DNA of 64,000 nucleotides, taken from positions 78,214 to 142,213 of the forward strand of contig NZ_RDBL01000021.1 in assembly GCF_008042035.1 (NCBI RefSeq), read 5' to 3'. The notes under the pieces are model-generated. The model did not search any database, was not told the DNA's origin, and was given only the letters and a program-made list of their open reading frames with translations. The position numbers were made by a program, and so were the translations under genes. Shown piece after piece: positions 52,427-59,566 of the stretch; positions within the stretch are counted from its first letter, which is position 1, and each line of letters starts with the position of its first letter. The DNA is from Streptomyces sp. col6. Lineage in GTDB: Bacteria > Actinomycetota > Actinomycetes > Streptomycetales > Streptomycetaceae.

Positions 52427-53224
52427 TCAGGCGGAGAGGGCGACCGCGCCGAGGGGCTCGGTAGTGGGCTGCTGGGAGCCTCCGCTGGGTTCCACGGACA
52501 AGGCCACAGCCGTTGCATCGTCGACCGGCCCGTCGAGCAGGGTCAGGCCGGTCGCGGGGCTGTGCCCCAGCAGCCCGGCCGGCACGGGTGTGCCGTCCTC
52601 GATGAACCAGGCCTCGTAGGTCTTGTCCGCCGCGAGCGGCGGTAGGCCGGAAACGGCGAGCGTGGCCGCGTTCTCGCTGCGGGAGAACGCGACGGTGGCC
52701 GTGCCGCCGTCGCGCATCTTCTGATGTCCGAGTTCGACGTCGGGCGCCGTGAGCACGCGCGCGACATCGTCCTGCTGCTCGTGCACCTGTTCCGCCGTGG
52801 TTCTGGCGTCCTGGGCCTCCTCGTACTGCCACGTGGCGATGCCGAGGCAGGCGAGCACGGCCGCCACACACGCCGCCAGCACGACGCGGGGCGGCTGCCG
52901 CGAAGGGGCGTAGGCCCGGCTGCCCGTCGTCGACGTGACCGGTACGGGCTGCGCGGCGACGGACGGTCGCGGCGGCGGGGCCGCCTCCCGGACCTTGGCG
53001 GGCGCTTCCTGCGGCGTGAGGGACACCTTGCGGAAGACCTCCTCACGCAAGCCGGGCGGGGGAGTCATCGCCGTGGTCTGCCCCAGCAGCGCAGCAGTGG
53101 CCTGGAGCTCGGCGACCTCCGCGCGACAGGACGGGCAGCCCTTCAGATGCCGCTCGAAGGCCAGGCGCTCGTCCTCGGGCAGGGCGTGCAGGGCGTAGGC
53201 TCCGCTTGCCTCGTGTGGGTCCAT
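52427..53224 (-). CDS. rskA: Anti-sigma factor of RskA type
   Basis: This 265-residue protein has a cytoplasmic N-terminal zinc anti-sigma domain (ERHLKGCPSCRAEVAELQ, the HxxxCxxC signature), a single membrane helix (VVLAACVAAVLACLGIATW near residue 120) and an extracytoplasmic RskA domain (MRDGGTATVAFSRSENAATLAVSGLPPLAADKTYEAWFIEDGTPVPAGLL). It should bind the ECF sigma factor encoded immediately upstream (7-bp gap) and free it on regulated proteolysis, as for RskA and SigK in mycobacteria. It follows the sigma gene in the usual order. Confidence 0.9.
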   Translation of the reverse strand: MDPHEASGAYALHALPEDERLAFERHLKGCPSCRAEVAELQATAALLGQTTAMTPPPGLREEVFRKVSLTPQEAPAKVREAAPPPRPSVAAQPVPVTSTTGSRAYAPSRQPPRVVLAACVAAVLACLGIATWQYEEAQDARTTAEQVHEQQDDVARVLTAPDVELGHQKMRDGGTATVAFSRSENAATLAVSGLPPLAADKTYEAWFIEDGTPVPAGLLGHSPATGLTLLDGPVDDATAVALSVEPSGGSQQPTTEPLGAVALSA

Positions 53225-53231
53225 GACACGT

Positions 53232-53822
53232 TCACGTCCTTCCGCCGAGGCAGGCGCGCAGCCGGAGCAGCCCGTCCCGCAGGCGGGTTTTGACCGTGCC
53301 CAGAGGTACGGACAGCGAGTGCGCCACTTCCTTGTACGTGAGTCCTCCGTAGTAGGCGAGGGCGACCGTCTCGCGCTGGAGGTCCGTGAGCCGGTGTATG
53401 CACTGGCGCACCCGATGCCAGTCCTGGTGGGTCTCCACCTGCTCGGCCACCGGGTCGAACGGCGTTCTGCATTCCAGGAGCGCCGCCCTGCGTTCGCGGT
53501 CCGCTTCGGCCTGCGAAGACCGCACGCGGTCCACCGCGCGGTGGTGTGCGAGCGTCATGATCCAGGTCATCGCGCTGCCGCGGTCCGGCCTGAAGTTCCC
53601 GGACGTGCGCCACACCTCCAGCAGCACGTCCTGGACGACCTCCTCCGACTGTGCCGGGTTTCTCAGGATCCGGTGGACCAGGCCCAGCACCGGTCCGGCG
53701 GTGCGGTCGTACACGCCGGTGAAAGCCTCGCGGTCCCCCGCAGCAGTTCGGAGCAGCAGCTGGTCCAGATCGGCATCGTCCGTTCGCTGCCGGGCATTCC
53801 CTTCGTCGTCGGCGGCTTGCAC
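53232..53822 (-). CDS. sigK: ECF RNA polymerase sigma factor, SigK-like
   Basis: This 196-residue sigma factor starts at the GTG at 53822, with GAGGAA seven bases upstream; longer frames lack a ribosome site. Region 2 reads AFTGVYDRTAGPVLGLVHRILRNPAQSEEVVQDVLLEVWRTSGNFRPDRGSAMTWIMTLAHHRAVDRVR and region 4 VRQCIHRLTDLQRETVALAYYGGLTYKEVAHSLSVPLGTVKTRLRDGLLRLR. It pairs with the RskA-like gene downstream. SigK-like factors answer redox or envelope signals and usually drive their own operon and a few exported proteins. The 3' end of the diaminopropionate operon lies 91 bp upstream. Confidence 0.92.
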   Translation of the reverse strand: MQAADDEGNARQRTDDADLDQLLLRTAAGDREAFTGVYDRTAGPVLGLVHRILRNPAQSEEVVQDVLLEVWRTSGNFRPDRGSAMTWIMTLAHHRAVDRVRSSQAEADRERRAALLECRTPFDPVAEQVETHQDWHRVRQCIHRLTDLQRETVALAYYGGLTYKEVAHSLSVPLGTVKTRLRDGLLRLRACLGGRT

Positions 53823-53913
53823 CTGGATTCCTCGCTGACCTGTCGACACCGGGTACGGGGACCGTTCCTGGGTGATACAAGCACCCTGAGGCGCCGACGG
53901 CGATTCACGTGTA

Positions 53914-54906
53914 TCAAAGCGGTGAATGTGCATGATGCTGCGCCGGGTACGTGGGGTCGAGCGGATCCGGGCCGTACAGGTCCTGGACCCAGTTGTCCTG
54001 GTACACGGTGTCGAGATAGCGCTCGCCGAGGTCGGGGGCGATGGCCACCGACGTGAGGCTCTGCCTCTCGTGGCGTGCCAGCCAGCCGACCGCGCCGCTC
54101 ACCACCGTTCCGGTGGAGCCGCCGAAGAGGAACCCGCTCCTGGCCAGGCGACGGCAGGCGCGGATCGTGTCCGCTTCCTCGACCCGCACCACCTCGTCCA
54201 CGTACGAGTCGTCCAGGAGCGGCGGGCGCATGCTCATGCCCAGCCCGGGGATCATCCGCCGGCCGGGCGTTCCTCCGAACGCCATCGAGCCGACGGTGTC
54301 CACGGCTACGATCCGTACTGGGCGATGCCAGGTACGGAAGTACCGTGCGCAGCCCATCAGCGTTCCGGTGGTCCCCGCCCCCACGAACAGCACGTCCAGC
54401 CGGGGGAATGAACGGGCGATTTCCGGAGCCGTAGTCCGGTAGTGCGCCTTCCAGTTGGCCGGGTTGGAGTACTGGCTCAGCCATACGTACCGGTCGTCGG
54501 AGGCGCACAAGCGCCGGACATGGTCCAGCCGGGCGCCGAGGAAGCCGCCGTTGGCCTCCTGGCCGGCCATCAGATGAACCTCGGCGCCGAGGGCCTCCAT
54601 CATCAGCCGGGTGGCCAGGTTGCACCGTGAGTCCGTCACGCAGACGAACCGGTAGCCCTTGCTTGCCGCGATCATGCTCAGCGCGACGCCGAGGTTTCCG
54701 GAGGAGGACTCGATGAGCACGGAATCGGCCGTCAGGGAGCCGTCACGCTCGGCCGAGGCCACCATCGCGGCGGCGGCCTTGAGCTTGATCGAGCCGGCGA
54801 AGTTGAAACCCTCGCATTTGAGGAGCAGTGGCTGTCCGAAGGTCCGCTCGATGTCCACGTAGAGCTCTTCTTCGTCGAAGGCTTGAGGAACAGTGATGAC
54901 CGACAC
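53914..54906 (-). CDS. sbnA: N-(2-amino-2-carboxyethyl)-L-glutamate synthase (SbnA-like)
   Basis: This 330-residue PLP enzyme of the cysteine-synthase fold starts at the GTG at 54906, seven bases after AGAGGAG. The PLP lysine is in GFNFAGSIKLKAA, the substrate loop in IESSSGNLGVALSMIAASKGY, and the phosphate loop in FVGAGTTGTLMG. SbnA-type enzymes join O-phospho-L-serine and L-glutamate to ACEGA, the first step to L-2,3-diaminopropionate. It lies last in the operon behind SbnB. MEALGAEVHLMAGQEANGGFLGARLDHVRRL is shared with this subfamily rather than with housekeeping CysK. Confidence 0.88.
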   Translation of the reverse strand: MSVITVPQAFDEEELYVDIERTFGQPLLLKCEGFNFAGSIKLKAAAAMVASAERDGSLTADSVLIESSSGNLGVALSMIAASKGYRFVCVTDSRCNLATRLMMEALGAEVHLMAGQEANGGFLGARLDHVRRLCASDDRYVWLSQYSNPANWKAHYRTTAPEIARSFPRLDVLFVGAGTTGTLMGCARYFRTWHRPVRIVAVDTVGSMAFGGTPGRRMIPGLGMSMRPPLLDDSYVDEVVRVEEADTIRACRRLARSGFLFGGSTGTVVSGAVGWLARHERQSLTSVAIAPDLGERYLDTVYQDNWVQDLYGPDPLDPTYPAQHHAHSPL

Positions 54907-54983
54907 GGTGTACTCCTCTGGCGAAAGCTTCCTGCGTGCTGTGGCGTGGCGTGGCGCGGCGGGGCAGGGTGGGTCAGGTCCGT

Positions 54984-56048
54984 TCATCCGTAGCGGCTCC
55001 GTTCGTGGAAGAAGCCGTCGACGGTCCGTAGCTCTCCGGCGCGCGCGACCCATTCGTAGACGAAGCCGCCCACCGCGAGATCGAGCACCCCGAGACCGAA
55101 CGGCGAAAAGATGGCCGGCCGGTTCCGCGGCACGGTCACCCGCCCGGCCGTCACGTCGTCCAGCGTGCCGTGCACGAAGTCCCGGCTGCCGGTGAGCTGC
55201 TCGGTCAGATGGGGGGAGGTGCCCGCCCTGAGGCAGTGCTCGACGTCGTCCACGATGTTGGTGGAGGCGAGCAGGATTTGGGGGGCGAGATCGCGCAGCG
55301 ACACGTGCAGCACTACGGGGCTGTGGTCGAACCACGCCGGATCCGCGACATGGGGTTCGCCGGCGACGGTCGCGAAGACCACGAGATCACTGGTCCGGAT
55401 GAGCTCCTCCGGCGAACGGTGCACGGTAATGGGCGCCGCGCCGCCGGACTGCTCCACGTACAGCCGGAAACCCGCCGCGCTCGGCGCCGAGACGTCGTAC
55501 AGCCCGATGGCGTCGAACGACCATCCCGTGCCTTCGAGGAACGTGTGAATGTACCGGGCGATCAGGCCCGTCCCGAAGAACCCGACCCGCGTGGGCCGTG
55601 GCCGGTCCCGGCTGAGACCGCGGGCCGCCGAGACCGCCGACGCAGCCGTTCTGGTGGCACTGATGATCGAACTCTCCAGACAGGCGAACGGGTATCCCGT
55701 GCGCGGGTCGTTGAGGATCAGCACGGCCGAGGCGCGGGGGATCCCGGACCTCACGTTCGCGGGGAAGCTGGAGATCCACTTCAGGCCGTCCACCGGCGTC
55801 TCGCCGCCCAGGGAGGCGGGCAGCGCGATCATCCGGGAGGCCGTCCGGTCCGGGAAGCGGAGGAACGACGAGGGCGGGTTCACCGTCCGGCCGTCGGCGT
55901 GCAGCCGGTATGCGGCCTCGACCACCTCCACGATCTCCTTCTCACGTCCGTCGAGAGCGTCCCTGACCTGGCCGCCGGGGATCACCGCGAACGAGGGCAC
56001 GGTGGCGTCCTCCGTGGTGGGTACGGAAGTGCTGCGGTACACGTTCAT
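54984..56048 (-). CDS. sbnB: N-(2-amino-2-carboxyethyl)-L-glutamate dehydrogenase (SbnB-like)
   Basis: This 354-residue protein of the ornithine-cyclodeaminase/mu-crystallin family has an N-terminal substrate part (GREKEIVEVVEAAYRLHADGRTVNPPSSFLRFPDR, WISSFPANVRSGIPRASAVLILNDPRTGYPFACLESSIISATRTAASAVSAARGL) and an NAD-binding Rossmann motif (RVGFFGTGLIARYIHTFLE). SbnB oxidatively splits ACEGA into L-2,3-diaminopropionate and 2-oxoglutarate. The 2-oxoglutarate could feed the neighbouring Fe/2OG enzyme. It starts at the ATG at 56048, six bp after the oxygenase gene, with GAGGTG upstream. Confidence 0.88.
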   Translation of the reverse strand: MNVYRSTSVPTTEDATVPSFAVIPGGQVRDALDGREKEIVEVVEAAYRLHADGRTVNPPSSFLRFPDRTASRMIALPASLGGETPVDGLKWISSFPANVRSGIPRASAVLILNDPRTGYPFACLESSIISATRTAASAVSAARGLSRDRPRPTRVGFFGTGLIARYIHTFLEGTGWSFDAIGLYDVSAPSAAGFRLYVEQSGGAAPITVHRSPEELIRTSDLVVFATVAGEPHVADPAWFDHSPVVLHVSLRDLAPQILLASTNIVDDVEHCLRAGTSPHLTEQLTGSRDFVHGTLDDVTAGRVTVPRNRPAIFSPFGLGVLDLAVGGFVYEWVARAGELRTVDGFFHERSRYG

Positions 56049-56054
56049 TGGTGG

Positions 56055-57053
56055 TTACACCTCGATCGTCGGTGAGCAGGTGTCCGGCCCGTTCGGTGCG
56101 GCCATGGCGACGACGACGTCGCGCGGCCCCTCGTAGGCCTCCCTGCTGTGTGCGGTGCGGATGTTGTCGATGACGAGCAGGTCACCGGCCCGCCACGGCA
56201 GGCTCACGGTGCGCTGCGCATACGCCGAGTTGATGGTGCGGACGACGTCCTCACCGATCGCCTCGCCGTCGCCGTAGCGCGTGTTGAACGGGAGGCCCCC
56301 GGACCCGTACTCGTCGACGAGGTACTCGCGCACCTCCGGAGCGAGCGTCCACTCGTTCAGGAAGGCGATCTGGTTGAACCAGCACCGCTGTCCGTCGGCG
56401 GGGTGGCGCACCACGACGCTACGCCGCTGCTCGGTGCGCAGTCCTCCATCGGGCTGCCAGGCGTACGCGATGGCGTGGGCGTCGCAGTAGCTTTCCACTT
56501 CGTCGCGGTCGTCGGTACCGAACGCCTCGGCCACCGTCGCTCCGATTTCTCCGTTGTAGCTGCGTGTCAGGAGCCAGCCTGTCCGTTCGAACCGGTCGGT
56601 GAGCGCGTGGGGCAGAGTGCGGAGCACGTCCGCCGAGTCGGCGAGTCCGATGGTCCCGCCCGTGGTGGGCTCCGAGAGGCAGGCGAAGAGCAGCACCTGG
56701 GGGAACCCGAGCGCGTAGCTCAGCTCGTGGTGCATGCACATGGGCTGGTTGGGTGGCCAGGCGGAGGACGAGTGGACACCGGGGGAGTGACGCTGTCGCG
56801 GGGCGAAGGCCTCCCTCTCGACGACCGGTTCGACGCCCAGTTGCCCGAGGACGGCGGCGACGTCGCCGGGGGTGCGCAGGTCCAGGCCGCGAACCAGGAC
56901 AGCACCGTGTGTCATGAGCGCTGTGTGCAGTTCGCCCCGGGCTTCTGCCGCCCAGCGGGCGGGATCGTCGACCTCGGGAGCCTGCAACGTTGCGGGCATG
57001 CCCAGCCTCTGTTCCGGAGCAAGTGGTGAGGTGGTCCTGTCTATGTGAGTCAT
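56055..57053 (-). CDS. Fe(II)/2-oxoglutarate oxygenase (clavaminate-synthase/SyrP-like)
   Basis: This 332-residue TauD-superfamily enzyme has the iron ligands HxE in QPMCMHHELSYALGFP and a distal His in DNIRTAHSREAYEGPRDVV, with the 2OG-binding Arg in that same tail. WFNQIAFLNEWTL and LPFNTRYGDGEAI are typical of the clavaminate-synthase/SyrP group, whose members hydroxylate amino acids free or on NRPS carriers. In this operon the likely target is diaminopropionate, either as monomer, carrier-bound thioester or in the polymer. It is packed between NRPS and SbnB with gaps of 2 and 6 bp. Confidence 0.85.
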   Translation of the reverse strand: MTHIDRTTSPLAPEQRLGMPATLQAPEVDDPARWAAEARGELHTALMTHGAVLVRGLDLRTPGDVAAVLGQLGVEPVVEREAFAPRQRHSPGVHSSSAWPPNQPMCMHHELSYALGFPQVLLFACLSEPTTGGTIGLADSADVLRTLPHALTDRFERTGWLLTRSYNGEIGATVAEAFGTDDRDEVESYCDAHAIAYAWQPDGGLRTEQRRSVVVRHPADGQRCWFNQIAFLNEWTLAPEVREYLVDEYGSGGLPFNTRYGDGEAIGEDVVRTINSAYAQRTVSLPWRAGDLLVIDNIRTAHSREAYEGPRDVVVAMAAPNGPDTCSPTIEV

Positions 57054-57055
57054 CG

Positions 57056-59566
57056 TCAGCTCCTTGGTGTGGTGATGGGTTCACGTGTGGAGCGTTCGTC
57101 GAGGAGTGCGGCCAGGTCGGTGAGGACGGGGTGACGAACGAGGTCCTTCAGCGAGACCTCCCGGTCCAGGGAGACCGCCACCCTGACCGCCGAGAGCGAG
57201 GTGCCTCCGCGGTCGAAGAAGTTGTCCCGCCGGCCCACACCCCCCACGGGGATGCCGAGCACCTCCGCCCAGAGCCTGGCCACACGCAGCTCGCTGGACG
57301 TCCGGGGGAGATCGTCCCGACCGCCTTCCGGAGTCGTGGCGTGCGCCGGCTCGTCCGCCGACGCCGCAAGTTTGCTGCGGTCGGTCTTTCCGTTGGCGGT
57401 CAGCGGCAGAGTCTCCAGCCGGTGGAGAGCCGACGGAAGCATGTACGCGGGCAGGGTGGCGGCGAGCCGGTCCCTCAGAGCAGCGGGGTGTGGCGAGCGT
57501 GCACCGCTGTAAAAGGCGGTGAGCTGTCGTTCCCGGCCGGCCCCTTCGGTGACCACCACGGCCGCGTCGCGCACGCCGCCTTCCCGAAGCAGAGCGTTCT
57601 CGATCTCACCGATCTCGACCCGGAACCCGCGGATCTTGACCTGTGAATCCCTGCGGCCGAGGAACTCCAGCTGCCCGTCGGGAAGCCAGCGGCCGTAGTC
57701 CCCTCCGAGATGGAGCCGCTCGCCCGGATGGAACGGATCGGACAGGAAGGCCGCTCGTGTCCGGTCCGGGTCGTTGATGTATCCCCGGCCGACACAGACT
57801 CCGGCGAAGGCGATAGCCCCCGGGGCGCCCAGCGGCACCGGGCAGAGGTGCTCGTCGAGGAGATAGACGCGTACGTTGCCGACCGGGCGGCCGATCGGCA
57901 CGCTGTCCGTCTCCGGCACCCGGTCCAGGACCGCGTGGTTGGTGTCGTCGGAGGTCTCGGTGAGCCCGTAGGCGTTGACCAGCGCGATCCCGGGGAAGGC
58001 GCTGAACCAGCGCTGGACGAGCCCCTTCTTGAGGGCTTCGCCCGTGACCGACACACAGCGCAGGTGGTCGAGCGCGCGAGGGTGCCGTTCCAGGAAGGTC
58101 AGGACAGCGTCCAGGTAGGACGGAACCACCTGCAGAACTCCCGCCCGGCCCTTGTCCAGCGCGTCGACGAACCGCGGTATGTCCAGGACCGCTTCCTGGC
58201 CCACCAGCAGCGTGCAGCCACCGGTCAGCAGGGCCGCCAGAAGCTGCCACACAGAGATGTCGAAGCACTGGGGGGCGGTCTGGGCGACCACATCGCCTTC
58301 CCCGATGCCCAGGTCCTCGATCTTTGCGAACAGGTGGTTGAGCATCCCGGCGTGCTCCACCATCGCGCCCTTGGGCTCGCCGGTGGAGCCGGAGGTGAAG
58401 ATGACGTACGCCAGATCGTCGGGGCCGACCCGCACACGGGGGTCGGACTCCTCATGGCTCTCTTCGCTGAGCGTGCCGATGAAGGACGTCCGTACCCCTC
58501 GCAGCGTGTCCACGGCACGGTCGAGGGTGGTGGTGCTGCCGGGTTCGGTGAGGACCAGGCCGCAGTCGGCACGCGTGAGCATCGCGGCGATGCGGGCGGC
58601 GGGGAAACTCGGCTCGATGGGCAGATATACGCCGCCGGCCTTCAGGACGGCGAGGACCGCGACCAGCCAGTCGGAGTTCCGTTCGGTCACCACAGCGACG
58701 ACCTGCTGCCGGCCGAGCCCCGAGTCCAGCAGAGCGTGTGCCAGCCGGTTGGCGCTGCGGTCCAGCTCCCCGTAGGTCCACCGCCTGGTGCCGTGAATGG
58801 CCGCGACCGTGTCCGGGTGGGTGTGCGCCCGCTCGGCGAAGAGTTCGTGGAAGCGCAGGTCGGGGAGTGGGCGGACAGGTCCGGCGAGTCCGTCGATCTG
58901 GTGGCGGAGTTCCCCGGGCGACAGCAGGCTCTGCCGTCCGTGTGGTGCGTCGGGATCGGACGCGATCAGCCTGAGCGCGGTGAGGTGATAGTCGACGATT
59001 CTGCGGGCGCAGGCCTCGTCGAAGAGCTCTGTCGCGTACCGCAGCCGGAGCACGCCTCCGGTCTCGCGGCGGATGATCTCCAGCTGCAGGGCGGCGTCCC
59101 GTACCGGCTCGCCGCCGCCGGCCGGATCGAAGGCCACCGCGCTGTCGGGGGCGGGCGGACCCGGCTCGGAGCGGACGGCGTCGGCCGGGACGTTCCTGTG
59201 GGCCGGCAGCTCGGACTGCGTACGGTCGGCATGGCGAACCAGCGACCGCCACGAGGTGCAGCCGGTGTTCAGCCGACACGGGAGGGGGCCGTCGGCCGCG
59301 GCTGCCAGATGGCCGGTGGTGACAGTGGTTTCCCCGGTCAACGAGGCCAGCACCTTGGCGTGAGCGGCCAGAACCGGAGCGGTCGGGCTGACTCCCATGG
59401 ACTTGGTCAGCCTGTCCAGCGCGGTGACGAGCGCTCCCGGCAGTGCTGCCTCGACCACCGAGGTCCCGGGCACCGGGTTGCGCGTCCAGGGTGTCGGTGA
59501 GGTGGTGCGTCCGGCGGCGAGCACATCCCGCCGGTGGGCCGAACCGGTGTGCGTTGCCGTGTTCAT
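57056..59566 (-). CDS. NRPS: half condensation domain - adenylation - carrier
   Basis: This 836-residue NRPS begins in mid-condensation domain: residues 45-220 match only the C-terminal half (VSPTAPVLAAHAKVLASLTGE ... LRYATELFDEACARRIVDYHLTALRLIASDPD) and no HHxxxDG exists. The A domain (240-735) has A3 YVIFTSGSTGEPKG, A5 NAYGLTETS, A7 GGDYGRWLPDG, A8 RDSQVKIRGFRVEIGEIE and A10 PLTANGKTDR. Pocket residues D436, I437, W440, Q479, S506, T508, A532, D540, D541 and K727 give DIWQSTADDK; the two acids suit an amine side chain. The carrier has FFDRGGTSLSA (Ser790). Its start overlaps the stop of the Pls-like gene as ATGA. Confidence 0.9.
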   Translation of the reverse strand: MNTATHTGSAHRRDVLAAGRTTSPTPWTRNPVPGTSVVEAALPGALVTALDRLTKSMGVSPTAPVLAAHAKVLASLTGETTVTTGHLAAAADGPLPCRLNTGCTSWRSLVRHADRTQSELPAHRNVPADAVRSEPGPPAPDSAVAFDPAGGGEPVRDAALQLEIIRRETGGVLRLRYATELFDEACARRIVDYHLTALRLIASDPDAPHGRQSLLSPGELRHQIDGLAGPVRPLPDLRFHELFAERAHTHPDTVAAIHGTRRWTYGELDRSANRLAHALLDSGLGRQQVVAVVTERNSDWLVAVLAVLKAGGVYLPIEPSFPAARIAAMLTRADCGLVLTEPGSTTTLDRAVDTLRGVRTSFIGTLSEESHEESDPRVRVGPDDLAYVIFTSGSTGEPKGAMVEHAGMLNHLFAKIEDLGIGEGDVVAQTAPQCFDISVWQLLAALLTGGCTLLVGQEAVLDIPRFVDALDKGRAGVLQVVPSYLDAVLTFLERHPRALDHLRCVSVTGEALKKGLVQRWFSAFPGIALVNAYGLTETSDDTNHAVLDRVPETDSVPIGRPVGNVRVYLLDEHLCPVPLGAPGAIAFAGVCVGRGYINDPDRTRAAFLSDPFHPGERLHLGGDYGRWLPDGQLEFLGRRDSQVKIRGFRVEIGEIENALLREGGVRDAAVVVTEGAGRERQLTAFYSGARSPHPAALRDRLAATLPAYMLPSALHRLETLPLTANGKTDRSKLAASADEPAHATTPEGGRDDLPRTSSELRVARLWAEVLGIPVGGVGRRDNFFDRGGTSLSAVRVAVSLDREVSLKDLVRHPVLTDLAALLDERSTREPITTPRS

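Noticed and set aside
53873..53916. TGATACA/TGTATCA inverted repeat between sbnA and sigK
   Set aside because: Only 7-bp arms 30 bp apart and one arm overlaps the sbnA stop; too weak to call an operator.
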